A stretch of 64,000 nucleotides of DNA from Zonotrichia leucophrys gambelii (GCF_028769735.1 NC_088172.1:90990951-91054950); one strand, 5' to 3'. Positions 25,597-39,400 are shown, numbered from the stretch's first letter. Numbers and translations are program-made. The notes: generated by a model from the letters alone, not told the origin.

Positions 25597-26210
25597 CTCG
25601 GGGTCTCTCGCTGGTCGGAGTGACCCCAAGATAAGTTAGAGAGTCTCTTTTCCCATCCCAGCAGTCAAAGGGCTCTTCATTTCTCAGTCTCAAGGTTGTT
25701 TATTGTATCTTATCTATAAAATTCTTTCTCCTGTCCTGCCGAGGTCCGCTCAGCGAGACAGTCTGAGGCACTCTGCCTGCCCCTGGGTGGTGTTATGTCT
25801 TTATACTAAAAACTGCGTGTACAACATTTACAATTATTTTCCAATACCTATCACCTATGTTAGACAGTGAGCTTCTACTCTAAACCAATCTAAAAGTGCC
25901 ACCATCACAGCAGAAGATGGAGGCCAAGAAGAAGAAGGAGAAAGGCTGGACACACTCAGTTCCCTCCATCTTGCCTCCTGAACCCACATTCTAAAAACCT
26001 CAAAAACCTATTTTTTCACCCCGTAATAAATTCACTATCATTCTACTTAAACTTTCATGGCTTGTAATTCCTCATGTAAGGTTGGTAATTGTTTTTCCCA
26101 AGGGCTAAATCAAAGGCACAGGGGTCTTGGGCTCTGTGCCAAGGTCTCTGAGCCCCTTGGGCAGGGTCTCGAGCCCCTTGGGCAGCAGAGGAATTTCCTG
26201 GGTTCCCACA
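25597..26210 (-). mobile_element. Retroviral LTR (solo type), minus orientation
   Basis: Read on the minus strand, the element begins TGTGGGAACCC at 26210. It carries a TATAAAG box at 25805-25799 and an AATAAA signal at 25704-25699, about 95 bp apart, the usual spacing of LTR promoter and poly(A) signal. It ends in a segment containing GGGGTCA (25621). A direct repeat CCTGCCT at 25590-25596 and 26211-26217 brackets it and may be the target duplication, although the 3' terminus would then not be the usual CA. If the end is the CA at 25621, the LTR is 590 bp and no target duplication is seen. No coding internal region is present on either side. A 22-bp tandem duplication (GAGCCCCTTGGGCAG) lies near its 5' end at 26149-26185. 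Confidence 0.75.
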
Positions 26211-26480
26211 CCTGCCTGCACCATTTTCCCCTGAGTGGGCTTTGTGCCACCAACCACAACCCTCTGGACCCAGACATTCAGCTGCTTTTTAACCCACACT
26301 GCCATCCCCTCCCCTAACCTGCATTTTGTCCAGGGGGGTGTCACAGGAGACAGTGTCAAAGCCCCTCTGAAGCTGAGGTAAAGAATATCCACCATTCCCA
26401 TCTTGTCTACCCTGTCACCTCCTTCGGGTTGGTTAAGCACAATTTCCCCCTGGCCTTTCCCTTTTTCTGCTGAAATAACA
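26211..26480 (-). mobile_element. CR1 LINE fragment, reverse-transcriptase region
   Basis: In antisense, this matches the avian CR1 ORF2 segment I recognise: GTGCCACCAACCACAACCCT, GGAGACAGTGTCAAAGCCC, and GGTTGGTTAAGCACAATTTC, in the right order and spacing. On the minus strand a decayed frame still reads RT-like residues (VDILYL, AQRVVVGGT in corrupted form). There are no intact catalytic motifs. The LTR inserted at its left edge. Confidence 0.75.
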
Positions 26481-29400
26481 GCAGAGCCCAAGCATGTGGT
26501 ATTTTAAGAAAACAACTAGATTAAGAGACAGATGCTAAGTGTTCAAAGACTTCTGACAGAGATAAACTGCAGTATCAGTCTCTATCAGATGGAGAGCACA
26601 GGCCCCATGCTTCAGGGGAGAGGTTTAATGATTTAATAGAGCTTTCCCACCTCTCACTAGTGAGCTCCAGCCCTGCACACAGGTATGTGAGCACCAAGGG
26701 GACAACCCCAGATATAAATAAATCATTAGAAACCCTCACTCAGGGTCTCAGCACTGAAGACATTGTTTGGGCATGTTTCAAGCAAGAAGCGGAGCAGGTT
26801 TCCCTGTGCCAGGTTATGTCCCACGCCTCCTGCAGGAGGGTGGATATCTCTCTTCTTTCTTCCTACTGCCTCTGGGGCTACAGCCTGTGTTTTCTCTGGT
26901 GCTTCAGGCTTTTTAGCAGGTATTTAACTGTTCATTTGACAGCACAATGATAATGCTCATGGTGGGAGAGGGGGATCAAAGAATTTTCTGGATTCTGCTT
27001 CCTCTTTGTCCTTTTTTTTGTCTGCCTCCCTGTCCACTTTGGCTTTCTGTTCCCCAGAGGAGCTGCTCCACGTTACCCAACCAAGCAAGCACAGCTTGGC
27101 TCTGCAGGCTGTCCTCCATCTGCAGCTTTCACCCCAACATCCAATGAGGTGGAAACCTCTAACTTCCAACTGGGTGGGAAAGGAAGGAAGAAGAGAAACT
27201 TCCATGTGGCTGCTTGAGGTGCAGCATCTCTCCTGTTTGTTGGGTCATATCTCTGGCATCTGCACTGACTCCATTTCTGAGGAGGGATGCTCTCTGCAAG
27301 CTTCATTTTCCTGTGCAATGGCTTCCAGAGGCTTTGCCCACTGAGGGATGATGTTGAAGCATTTAAACACAACAGCATATGTGGATCCAACAAGACCTAC
27401 CAAGTTTTATCCACAAGGAAAATGGAGGCTTGTGATGGTACCACTGCTCTATTCCCTCTGAACTCGTTGACATGGTTGATGTATTAACCATGGCAGTTAA
27501 TACTCACATGGTTTAGGTTGATGAAATGAAGAAAGAGAAAGGGAGAAGGACACAAGCATACAGATTGGGAGAGAGGAAAAGTCCTGAAAATGCCATAAAA
27601 CCTGCCAGGCATCCTTATTGCTGCCATTGGGGTAAGACTTTTTCAAGCACCATGGCAGAAAATAGTTGAAAGATGTGATTTCAAGGACCTCCATAAGAAA
27701 TCCTTCTCCTTGCTGTGTGAAGCTTCACCTTTTCTGATTAGTTTTTAACATCCTGCTTGGACCACTGTACTGATTACAAAATTAAGTTACTCCTCTGAAA
27801 TCAGGATGTCTACTCTAAGTAACAGCCAAAGAAGCTCTAGTCCCAAATCCCACATAAGAAGCTCTGGCACCCACAAATTTCACAGGATTTTTGGGTGCTC
27901 ACCACCTCCCAGGCAGCATGTGTCCTCAAATGACTGAAATGAGAAGAAAAAAGAAAAAGAAAAAAAGTCCTCTCAAAAGTAAAACACGCTTCTGATGCAA
28001 AATTAGCATTTGGCAGAGAAGTGACTCATGGTGACTGAGGGCTTCGTGCAGCCCTTCTCTGAAGCATCCAGAATCTTTTTCTGGCTTGTGATTCACCAGA
28101 AAATGGTAGATGAGCACATCTTGACCTAAGCAAAAACTGAGGGTGTCACAGAAGAAGATTAACATCTCTTCTCTGCTCTCTGAAATGGCGCTGCTGGCAA
28201 CTCTGTGGTGCCAGGAAGAGGGAAGAAAGACAGCACTTCCAGGGCTGGGTTAAAAGGCAGAGAGCTTCATTTACAGCATATTCTAAGCCTTTGGGAAGCC
28301 CAAAGGTGAACCAGTGGTGGATTCCATTTTATACAGAGCAGGACCCTGTGTAGGAGGGTGACATGTCAGCTCTTCTGAGGGTCTGATACCTTTTATTTTT
28401 TTTTATTATTATTTATTACAGGACTCTATTCTTGTCACATTTTCCATATGCTCTTGTGACTCCCGAGTCCAAAAATCTCATCTTCAGGCTCTTCACAAAG
28501 GCCCTTCAGACTTCTTTGAGCAGAATTTTTGGGAATGGGGATCAGCAAAGCACCTGAGCACCACCCTAAACCCCATCTATTGCTTCCCCTTCGGACCCAG
28601 CCTCACATCAGCAGCACTGCGTGCGGCAAAGACAGAATTTTATCAACACACATGAATTGCAGTTTCACCACCTAAATTGCTACAGGACAGAAGGAAGGAG
28701 ACATCTATAAGAAATGCATGTGTTTACTGGGTGGAGCACATATATAACAAATTTGGGTTAGAGTCCAGCTGCATGAAATGGGGCAAGCACAACATCTCCA
28801 GCCCCACAATGTTCTGAGAGAGCCTTTCTGCCCAAGGCAGGGCTCAGTGTGGAGCCAGCAGGCACAACTGGGCTGATGCCCCAGGGACTCTCTTGCTTTT
28901 TGCAGGAGGGGCCATTGCAGCTGTCCAGGCACAGAGAGGCAATGAAACACATTTTGTTTGTGGTTGGATTAGCTGGGTTTACTGATGGCTAAGGTGAAAA
29001 GACCAGCTCATCTTCTGCTTCTTGTTTCGTAACTATGCCCCCTGTCATACTTCATTTCTACATCTCTCTTAATTATTTTTAAATCCAGATGACTCCCCAC
29101 AGCAAAGTCTCAAGTCAAGCAGTCTCTTATTCTCTAGCAGAGAGAAATAAATGTTGACAATGATCTTTTTTTCTTCACATCAAGTAGAATTAAGTGCCAG
29201 CTTTTGTCATGACTACAAAACATTCTCTCTGGGCAGAGGATTCCCTTTGGATAAATGCTCATCACAAAATAGCACCTTCCCAAGCACCTTTGCTCATTAA
29301 TTATCCCCCTGGTCAAAATTTCCAGGACCTTCCTACTGCAAAAACACTATGACACTGATGTCATGGTTTAACCTGAGCTCATCTTGAGCAATCTAAATCA

Positions 29401-29876
29401 GGTTTTGTGGGAAGGGTAGCCACGACTACAGAGCAATACTGAGGGTAAACACTACAGGTGGTGGATGTTAGCTGAGCTCTGTTGGATGCTATGAGCATTG
29501 AGGGATCCCTGGATGAGTGGCTGGGTGTGTCACTCCTCATGGCTCCAGACATCCAAGTGCAAAGTCCCTTTTTGCCACTTGTGTTGTGAATGCAGGCAAG
29601 GCCAAGTGTCTTTGGGCTTTTGTGTTTCCCTTCTCTGGGCTCTCCATGAACAGGAAGGTGAAAATTGCTTTCCCTGTGCTGTTGCTGAAGGGAATCTGAG
29701 CAGGAGCCCTTTCCATAAGGATGCTTTGCTGTAGGATCATCCCCCTGCGCTGAGGTACCTGCTGAACCTTTTTGTCAGATGGCAAAAGGGAGATGCAGAA
29801 GTGGTGTCAGGCCAGCCATGCAGACCTGAGCACAAAATGCTGTCTTGCTGAGGCTGCCTCCTTGAGCAACAAAGGC

Positions 29877-29904
<28 letters not shown>
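29877..29904. repeat. A28 homopolymer
   Basis: Twenty-eight consecutive A residues. The upstream bases do not look like a processed transcript or a known retroposon 3' end, so I treat it as a simple repeat rather than a retrogene tail. Confidence 0.9.
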
Positions 29905-29907
<3 letters not shown>

Positions 29908-32900
29908 TAAAATTCCAATCCCACCATTGCTTTCATGGTAATCAGCACGGCATTATGCAGAATGATTTGTAATTTTACACTGACAGCTATTCTCTTCTGG
30001 CAGCCACCATGACTCAAACAAATGTCTGACGTCGCAAGGGGCTGAGGGTTTGTGCCTTTGACAAAAACCTCAGTTCAATAAGGAGCCCAAAGAGAAAGAG
30101 ATGCTGCTCTGCAGTCCTCACTTCACTCCTGGCCTACGGATCATGGAATCCTTCCTTGGTGCCTATGGTCATTCTGTGATGTCAGCCCCACCTGAAATTC
30201 CTTTTGCAGAGCAAACAAGAAGCAAAACCTGTGGACTTTGCTTTCAATATCCTCCTTTTCTTCTGATGGAGAAGTGTCTGGAATGAGAGGAGATGCAGGG
30301 ATAAACCCACAGCTTGACCCAACTTGGCAGATTTTGAATATAAGAAATGTCAAAGTAATATCCAACCTCTTACTTGGGCAAAAACTTTTATTTTTTTAAT
30401 GCCTTCTAGATAGACAAAGCAGGCAGTAAGTGCCTGGGTAATAAGTGATCAGGTAACTCTTCAGGTTCACAGGAAATTGTCTAATCTTCCTTACAACTCA
30501 CAAAACAAGGGAAGCAGGATAGAGAAAATGAGAAATATTCTCTTTTGCCTTGAATTAACTGATCTTTTCAACTGGATTTCTCAGAAATCAAAGTCCAGTG
30601 ACTGGAGGAGCTTCAGCCTTATGAGCTGTCTGGTCCTGGACACTGAGGAGGATCAAACACAAAACAGGATGAGGCTCCAGAGCTGGAATGCTCCAGCTCA
30701 GATTCATTCATAATATTAATATTTTTCTCGCCATCAGGTCTTGTTCATTCAAGATACCTGTACAGCTCAGGCCTCCCACCAACCACAAACACACCCTGCC
30801 AATCCACAGGGATTTCCTATAGGTTTATTTTTAGAAAAAGTTCAGAGTTTGGAATCAATAAAAACTGCTTAGGTCAGAGTTCCATCTGTGTCGAGCCTGG
30901 CTGGTTTTCAATCAATCTCTTCATTAAATTTTCATGTCTTGATAGAAAATTAGAAAAAAAAGAGGAGGATTTGTTATTGTGTAGGAAAAAAAAATTGCTT
31001 TTCAAGCAAAGCAGCTGTAATTTGTCCAAAGTTGATCCACACTTACAGAACTACTTTGGCTTCTGTGAATATTTTTAGTTTTTGTCTGGCTACTTTTGAT
31101 GGTTTATTTAAGGTGTTGTTGGCACAAGTGGGAGATTTCTGGGAACTTTATAAAAGCTTTTAACTTTTTTAGCTTTTATTCTGGAAGCTTTTGTGTGCCC
31201 AACAGCTGACAAGCTGTTTCCAGCTCTAGTGGCTTGTCCAATAAAATATATTAATGTTCCCTACGGCCCTGATACATTTCTGTGATGCTCAGAAAAATAG
31301 AGGGCTGCAATTCCCACCTCAAAGCCTCTCACCAAGTACTCTGCCTGATATGTAGAAACCCCGGTGTCCTGAGGCATTTGTAATATAAAGATGAGGTTAT
31401 ATAATGCACCATCCCCTTCAATCCTGATCGGGACAGATCCAAGGTCATTTCCCTGGTAACTTCAGGAGACTGGCACAAACCCATGGCTTTATTTATCATT
31501 TCAAGCCACTTTTGAAAATGTTGCCTGATACCACCAAAATCTCCTCAACCCAAAGAGATTTTTTTTTTCATTTTTTTTCCTTGCAATGCTTTTTTCCCCC
31601 CCAGGTGCTCCTTTTTTAGGGTGAGGAGGTGTTGGCATCTCTTTTGATTCTGTCCAACACGTGAGATCCAACAGGAGGTGGCACAGTGGCCCCTCCAAGC
31701 AGAAGAAGAGTTCCCCCAGGTGGCTGTGGCACATCTGTCTGGGATTTTGTGCCCCGTGGTTCCCTCAGTCTGAAGGCATGAGAGCCTTGCCAGCTGGTAG
31801 ATTAACATCACACCAGCCCCATCCAAGTAAAGCCATTTTTAATTATTCCAAAGCTGTGGCTGCTCTCCTCGGTGGGCATGGCTCCACAGCCTCTCCACTC
31901 CCCTCCTTCCCAAGCCCTGGCTGGGCCCTGGGCTCCTTTAATGTTGGAGTTCTTCCTTTTGATCTCAGATTTAGTCTTGGGAAGAGTAAATGCTCTGCAG
32001 CCTGAGTGGAGCCAGCCACAGCTACTCCCCAATAAACATCTTGTCTTTGTTTTGCCCGGCAATGTTATCTGGGTCATTGTTTTACCTTTCCTGCTCAGGC
32101 CCACTCAAGGAGACTGAAACCACATAGAAACCATAAAAAATTGGGAGCTCCCAGTTCTCAGGGCCCATCTTCACCCATTGTTTGGATGCTCACCTCACCT
32201 TCTCCACCCTAATTTCTACCACACTGAGAGCTCCTGGGATTTCTCACTTCCTCATGGCAGTGTCTCACCAATCCCCCCATGGGCAGGATTTGCCTGAGGT
32301 CACTCTGCACAGAGGACGTGACCAGCTCATCATCACTAGTGCCTGTGGTGGGCAGTGGGGTGAACCTCAAACACCTGAATTCTGCCCCTGTAAAGAAATC
32401 AAGCCCCTAAGGCTCAGCTCTGTAACACTGAGCATGAATATGAAAGAAAAATTCAGAGAGTTGACTTTTATATCCCCATTCAGCTCTGTGTCTACCTCTG
32501 AACATCAGCACTCATGGCAGGACTGTGTTTCCATGTAACACACACCCCCCTTAGATAATTACACCTAAATGCTGTTGTTGGTGGCTCAGGCTCTCCCAGG
32601 CTCCACCACGATCCTGCCAGCAGTGCTCAGGAGCCGAGCAGGGCCACCACGTGTGCTCCAAGCTGCATCCCAAGGATGCCCAGCGCCACTCGCACCCCCT
32701 CCCTGCTCCCTTGGCAGCTCTGGGAAAACAAAAAAGGCCCAGGGCCTGTTACAGAGGGATGCCGAGGTCTGCCCCAGCATGCAGGCCAGGGTTTATCTGG
32801 GAAGTGGGAATAGCCCCTTTCATCCCAGCCAATTAACTCCGAAGGATAAAGATGGGGATGGAGCGACAGCAGCTGAGTTTATCACAGCTTTCAATTCAGG

Positions 32901-33432
32901 AGAAACAATCCACTGATGTGTGCTCTGAGCAGATGGATGTCACACAAGCCAGGGGTTTAGGAAGCATTCCTCATTTTTCCAGACTCCTCTCCTTCAGACC
33001 TTCCCGTTGCCTCTTCTGAGCTCCAGGGAGACCAGCAAGGCCAAAATGGGATGGTGGGGGAGCAGCAGCAAGGAAAGGCAGGAAGGACTGGCTGGAGCCC
33101 CTCGGACCCAGGTGGGGAGCGCTGAGGCTGGTGTAACTTCTGCCCCTGCAGACAGATAACCCTGGGGCCCTGCAACAGACAGCCCTCCCCCATGAGGAAG
33201 GGATTTGCACCTGGAGCCTTGGTTCCTGTGCTCACACTGCTTTTCTCACCTGGAAAATGCCCTGCTCAAGGGAAGGACCCCACAGAGCTTTATGGAGGCA
33301 GCCGTCTGACTCCAGCACATCATTGGGATGCCAGATTTGCAACAGCCTCTACTACAAACATTTTGTTTATTGCTTGAATGAGAGAGGAGAGAATCCCTAT
33401 TTTTCTGTCTTACTTTTGAATATTTTTGCTTA

Positions 33433-33452
33433 TTATATATATATATTATATA

Positions 33453-33520
<68 letters not shown>
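33433..33520. repeat. (TA)n microsatellite
   Basis: Almost pure alternating TA over about 88 bases, interrupted by TATTATA steps near 33450-33465 and one GTGTA at 33488-33493. The array is likely length-polymorphic and prone to cruciform formation. It yields a false tyrosine/isoleucine-rich frame. Confidence 0.95.
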
Positions 33521-33523
<3 letters not shown>

Positions 33524-35916
33524 TATTTGCTTATTTTTGCTTGTTCTTTTGTAGTTTCTGAAATGCCCAGCCCTGCAGGAAGGTTAGCAGGAGCTTGGTG
33601 TTCTACCCTTAGGGTATGAATCAGTGTGAGTGGGCACAGGATAACTCATAACCTGCCTGCCTGCTCACTTAAGGAGCACAGCACCAGAAGCAGGGCTATA
33701 TTGCCAAATAATCCCTCATTCCTGAAATCATCTACCCCAGCACTCTGAAATATCAAGAGATAAATACTAATTTCAGTGATTCCCTAAGCCACCCTCACAG
33801 AACTTGTCCACAGCATTTATCTGAATTGTTTCAGCCAAAAATTGCTCTAATACTTCTTCTTGGTAGTTATTTGAAAAAGCCATTGCAATGTGCCACTGCC
33901 CCTCTGCCTATCCCTGTATTTTACGGGCAGCTACAGGAACCAGATGCCAGGGTGAGGAAGACAATTCCTCCATGGCAGGAATATCTGGCCCTTTGGCAAA
34001 CTCCAAAGGCCATTGTGTCAACCAACCTCTCTGGTGTCCATTCTGGTTGTGCAATCAGCTTGCACAGGAGCTGGCACTAAATCCTTGCTCTTCCAGGCAC
34101 CTCCTGTCTTCAGGTGACTTTTGAACGTAGAAGATTGGTTGCTTTGCCCAAAAGACCTGTTTTCTTGAAAACTTCTCAGCTTATCTATGCTGTCCTTGTT
34201 TCTCAGCTGAACCCTTTGCTAGCCTCAGACCTAACCACATTTCTGCTAGGCACAGTGGCTTCTTTTTTCCTTGGAAAAGGTTTATGCACTGACCTTTTCC
34301 CCACACACCTCACTTTTGCCTTCTGTTTGTCTCCCCCAGCTTCAAGCAGCTCTCTGAAAAACCCAAATAAGGAGTTTTGTCACCCTGTAGTCGATGCCTC
34401 AGAAGACAGAAGAGATATTTCTCCCAGCAGGAGTTACAGCTTGGCACCATGGTGTTCTCCAGGTCCTTCTTTCCATTTGCATGACCATGGACATCTTAGA
34501 CAGCTCAGTGGTGTGCAGTGATGGGCAAGGCAGCTTAGAGCTGACTCGTAATTCACTTGTGCTGTGGTGATATCAGAGATCATTTGTCCAGGCATCACTC
34601 AGGTGATGTGGGCTATGGGGCAGGGTGGGATCCTTCAGGTCCCATACCAGAAGAATTTTGTGGAGTCTGCTTTGGGAGTGCATTTATGGGTATAGAAGAG
34701 CCAACAGCCACATGAGGTGCAAATGCAGTGAAGAAAGTAGCCTTTGACTGGTGTTATTTTTTGGCTGGTGAAAAATATGCCTCCTGTCTTCTATCAAATG
34801 CATTGAAATTACTACATTAAATTAAATAATTTCCTCCTCTTTTTTTCCCCTTAAATATACAGTGCTTTGTTTCATATAGTAACATTTTCTATAGTAGAAT
34901 GTCAAATTATTGTGGTAGAGCTAAACTACTGTGGCTTGAAGACTTTTGCAAAATATGGGGTTTTATATTAGACTAACATGGAGATTTTGGTTAGTCTGAG
35001 GTAGCAGCAAATGAGGCAGAAATAAAAAACTTGGAAAGTTAAGAGACTGCTCTCTCTGTTTGGTTTGCTACTTACATAGGAAAGATTCTTGATTTTACAG
35101 GAAACTTTCTGTACACCCCTTCTTAAACTGATGCTCTACTTTGCCAGGATCTGAAACATAAAAATTAAAAATAATGGACTGTCCTGCATAAATTACGAGA
35201 CATTTACACCTTGAATGCATCTTCTTTCTATTATTAATTGTCCTTTTCCCAGAAGGGGTTGTGACAAATGGGCTGCTTTGAAAACAGTCTCCCCAGCCTG
35301 CTGATGGAAGGAGGGATGATGGACATGGTTTGGATTCTACATCTTGTTGCTCCTGGGACACCTCCTGCCTGCTCCTTCTGCCTGCAAGAGAGGAGAGGTG
35401 TCCAAGGGCACAACTGCCAGGCCAGAAGTCACAGTTATCATGAGTTTCACCCCCAAACCCATTGATATGTTCATGCAGAAGGGTTTCTCCCTCCGGGCTT
35501 TCATTTCAGCAGCTCAAGCTGAGCAAACAGAGAGGGACACCCATGTCCCTGTCACTGCAGTGGGCAACAGCCCCAGGAGACCAGGTTAGCTCAAAGCCAG
35601 CTCTGGAATAGCTACTCTTGCAAAATGGCCATGCAGGAAGTGTCTGAGTGGAAAAACTCTACTAAAAGGTGCATTGTGCTGCCTAAAAATAACTACCAGG
35701 TCTTTGTCCAAACCACATGCCTCCAGAGGGCTCCAGTATTTAAGCACGTTTGGATCAAAGAGGAATCCCAATCAGGGAGATGTTTTGCTCTGGCCACAGA
35801 CCTCTCTGAAATCACTGGGAAGCATCTGCAGAGGCTCTGGGAGAGCTTGGCTGTCACCCATGCCCAGGCACTGCAGCAGTGGGCTGGCTCTTGGAGCGCT
35901 TCCCTTTAATTGGGGC

Positions 35917-35952
35917 GACCGATCGATCGCTCACTCGCGTGCAGAGGAGCGA
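35917..35952. promoter_or_regulatory. Small CpG-rich palindromic patch
   Basis: GGCGACCGATCGATCGCTCA followed by CTCGCGTGCAGAGGAGCG carries seven CpGs in about 36 bases, with a self-complementary CGATCGATCG core. It is bordered by TTTAATT on the left and AATTAAAA on the right, which are homeodomain-type sequences. It is isolated from any gene or island. It may be a conserved regulatory site; evidence is composition only. Confidence 0.3.
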
Positions 35953-36037
35953 ATTAAAATCCTGGGAGCTTGGCAATGTACAGAAGCTCACAGCTGCCCA
36001 GGGAAGGCTGAGGGGCTGACACAGAGCCGTGGCCTTC

Positions 36038-36400
36038 TTTAGGTTGGAACAGGACTTTAGGGTCATCACATCCAATCATTAGGGCAGCACAGCCAAGGCC
36101 ACCACTGAACCGTGTCCCCAGGTGCCACATCCACACGTCTTTTAAATATGTCCATGGATAGTGACTCCACCATTTCCCAAGGCAGCCTGTTCCAGTGCTT
36201 CTCTAGAAGCTTCTCCAGACCCTTTCCCAGCTTCATTGACCTTGTCTGGACATGCTCCAGCACCTCAATGCCTCTCTTGTAGTGAAGGCTCCAAAACTGA
36301 CGACAGACAGGGTTTGAGGTGCAGCCTTACTTGTGCTGCATAAGGGGGACAATCACTGCTCTGCTCCTGCTGGCCACACTCCTGTGGTGAGCAGGAGGTA
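36038..36400 (-). mobile_element. CR1 LINE 3' fragment
   Basis: Antisense CR1 landmarks appear in order: AGGTTGGAACAGGACTTTAG, CTCCACCATTTCCCAAGGC, AGCCTGTTCCAGTGCTTC, GACATGCTCCAGCACCTCAA, CTTGTAGTGAAGGCTCCAAA, then GCTCCTGCTGGCCACACTC. The right border is uncertain and weaker similarity may run to about 36580. The copy is diverged, 5'-truncated, and its terminal 8-bp microsatellite is not visible. Confidence 0.85.
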
Positions 36401-39400
36401 TCACTTGCCACCCCATCCCCTGCCCCATGGAAAAAATTCCCCTCCAGACACCATGTTTGCCTTTTCAAGAGTGCTTGCCTGGAGGGAAGAGGCTCCCCAG
36501 AGTATGGTGTCCTACCATGGGCTGTTCCAGCATATTTTGGGGATACCATGACCTGCCATGCTGGGCCTGTGCCTCAAAACTCGCTGCTCATCTGTCTCCC
36601 CTGCCTGCAGGATTCCTGTAATTCCTCCCAAGCAGATGGATGAGATTTTGGATGGGAAGGGTCAAGGTCCAGCTGAATCCAGCAGATCCCCTTCCTCCTT
36701 CACCCTCACCCTGTCCTTTGTGGAGCTCAGCTTTGCTCCTTCCATCAGAGCAGACATTTCAAGCACTACTTTAAGGAAATAAAAATAAAATTGTCCCAAA
36801 ACTCTCCCCAAAGCTCCTCTTTTTCTTTTCCCAGCAACTTTCTTTCTTTAAATTTACGATGGTGCTGGTCACTTTTGCTCCAAAAATACACAAAACTGCT
36901 GCATAACTATTTTCCAAATAATTAATCTTTCCAGTGGAATAACTCGAAGCCTCACGTTTCCTGTTATGTTACACAGCTGCAATTTGTAACAGGAGATCCT
37001 GCGCTGAGCTACATGGGCAGAGGGCCAAGGACGTGGCACTTTACCTACACAAGAGCCCTACATAAATAATCCTTCCCTGCATGTTAAACAGTTAGGTGCT
37101 GTTCAGTTCAAGAAAAAAAGGAGATGGAAAACAAAAGCCTTTCTTTTGGTTGTCATTTCACAGTTTGGGATTAAATTTTCAGTGGTAATCTCTTTTGTTT
37201 CCTAAGCTTTGGGGGTTGGGAATGCACCTTCTCAGCTGCCAGGGGCACCCATGCTCAGTTCCACTACCAATAGCTGTTTTATTGATTAATTCATGTGTCA
37301 CACAAATATTTTGTCTGCCATAAAACTTACAGCCTCCTGTACAACTGGGATCTCAAGAAATGCCAGGTATAAGCCGAGTAATCCTTACTTCTGTGCCCAA
37401 AACCAGGCTTGGGTGGAAATCGTGGGAGATGGCCAGAAGATAGGGGGTGTCACTGGATGGGACAGCCTTTGGAGGGCCACTGGAGCCAGGCATAAATCAG
37501 AGCCACCCTGAGATGGTGACAAAGGACACCAGGAGCTGCACTGTCCCCTGCCAGCATCAGCATGGGGACAGCTCTGAGGTGAAATGAAACCTCCCCTGGC
37601 AAACCTTCATCCCTCCTCTGCCTGGCACAACATGCAGCTCCCATCAAATCTGCAATTTGAGGTCTGGCCTCCCAAATCCCTGAGTGTCTCCGGTCATGTG
37701 TGTTTTACATGTCCATGATAACAGCATCATACGGGCTGTGGGGCGGATGCAGGGCTTGGCTGAGGCAGCAGCAGTGTTTATGGGTGTTATAAATCATCAT
37801 CAGATTCATGCATACTGCACTTGTAGAGTCAGGATAACAGTGAGAAGGACTGGGATATGGCATAAATCAGTTGTAAATTGTTGTCTTATCAAATTGAGGG
37901 GAAGGATTTCAAAGGCTTTCAGCAAAGGCAGATAAGCACAGTGTGCACGCTCACGGATCAACCTCCCAGTTTCGTCCCTGAAGATACAAGCAGGAGCTTG
38001 GCAGAATTTTGCTGTGGGATGGGAAGGTCTGAAAGCATCTAAACTAATTCAGCACCCAGCATCCTGTGCTGTCAGTGGGATTTTCGGCATCATTCACTTC
38101 CAGACCTCTAAACATACTCAAAGCATCTAACCTGTATTTAATGGGACTAACATGAGGGAGGTGGGATGGAATGGAGGATGCGTCCCTTGAAAGAGCAGGT
38201 GCTGCTGCTTGTCTCCTCTTTTTGGTGAGGAGATGAGGGTCTGAGTGCAGCGAGGTAAAAATCACCGTTCACTCAGCCCAGTGAGACAAAGAGCCTGGAA
38301 AGATTGCTTCCAGCACCTCCCAAATTTGAGTGACACTCCTGGTTTGGGGGTTCCCATGAGACTTCCAGGTGATGGAGTAGTTTTGCTGGGAGGAGTGAGT
38401 GAGGCGACTGCAGGCTGTGGCTTTCCTTGGCCCTACCCATGGTTTGTGCTCACATTGACAGGATTCACCCCAGGTGATGGGCAGGAGCCTGGTGCCCATG
38501 CCAGGACCAGTCCCAGCTGGTGAGCTTGGCTGCCCTGGGCAGAGCAGCCCCATCAGCTGCAACGTACAGGAGCAGCCCTTCACAAGGGAAACAATTTGAA
38601 ATCAGGCAAACAGGAGAACAGCTTCCAAAAGGCATGAAAATTAGCTCGTTTCATGCTTAGAATAACCCCATTACTTCAATATCCTGAATGAATTATGCCA
38701 AACTTCCCATGCACACACGCACACGCACAAAATCCCCCTTTGGGCTACTTAACAACAGGGAGAAATTTCAGAAGAAGCAGCTCCTGAAAAGAGGGAATTT
38801 GAAACAAAAGCGTTCTTTGGAGCAGAACTACAAAGTGTGTATCATTGTGCTTTGATATTTAGAATGGCAATTGTTCTTCTTATTGTGAAATATATTTTTT
38901 TTTGTACCAGCAAATCCTTGAAAAAAGCCTAATCTTGCACACATGCATTAGGAAAATTCTCAAATTAAGACCTCTTTGAGACACTGATCAATGCAGGGGT
39001 GAGGAAAGCCAAGAGGAAAAAAAAGCAGCTCAGAGAGGGAAATTTACTTCCTTCTAGACAGAGAGGGCTATTTATTGTAAGTAAGGATGGGGGGAGCTTA
39101 CACTGCATTGTGAGAAATGGTATTTGTGACTTCACTTCTCCTGTGTGAGAAGGTTTGCACCCTGGTAAAGCAGCTGTACAGGTAATTGTTCTTCAAAAGT
39201 GTCTAATGTTCTCCTCACACATGGGTGCTGTCAAATTCCATGCAACTTTAAGAGCTTAAAAACTTGTTTGTGAACTTTTTTACTTCAAAGCACAGAATAA
39301 AATGCTGGACTCAGGTGAAGTCCTTGCCTTTTCCCCATGTCTGCTCTTGGTTGCTTCTCTACATGTGACTTAACCATGAGTCCACTTTTTTCATCATTGT

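Larger units (their letters stand above)
26481..36037. other. Intergenic DNA, no gene recognised
   Basis: No exon or RNA gene was recognised. Simple-sequence tracts: A28 at 29877-29904, AT-rich T runs at 28390-28425, a T/C-rich block at 31559-31600, and the (TA)n tract at 33433-33520. A 7-bp hairpin (AACAGCT, gaca, AGCTGTT) sits at 31201-31218 and the palindrome TAAAAGCTTTTA near 31152. Frames are short and unassigned. Confidence 0.55.

Noticed and set aside
26105..26491. 128-residue minus-strand frame
   Set aside because: A decayed CR1 reverse-transcriptase fragment joined to LTR sequence, not a host gene.
29877..29904. A28 run as the tail of a processed pseudogene or retroposon
   Set aside because: Sequence upstream has no gene-like or SINE-like content and no flanking direct repeats were seen.
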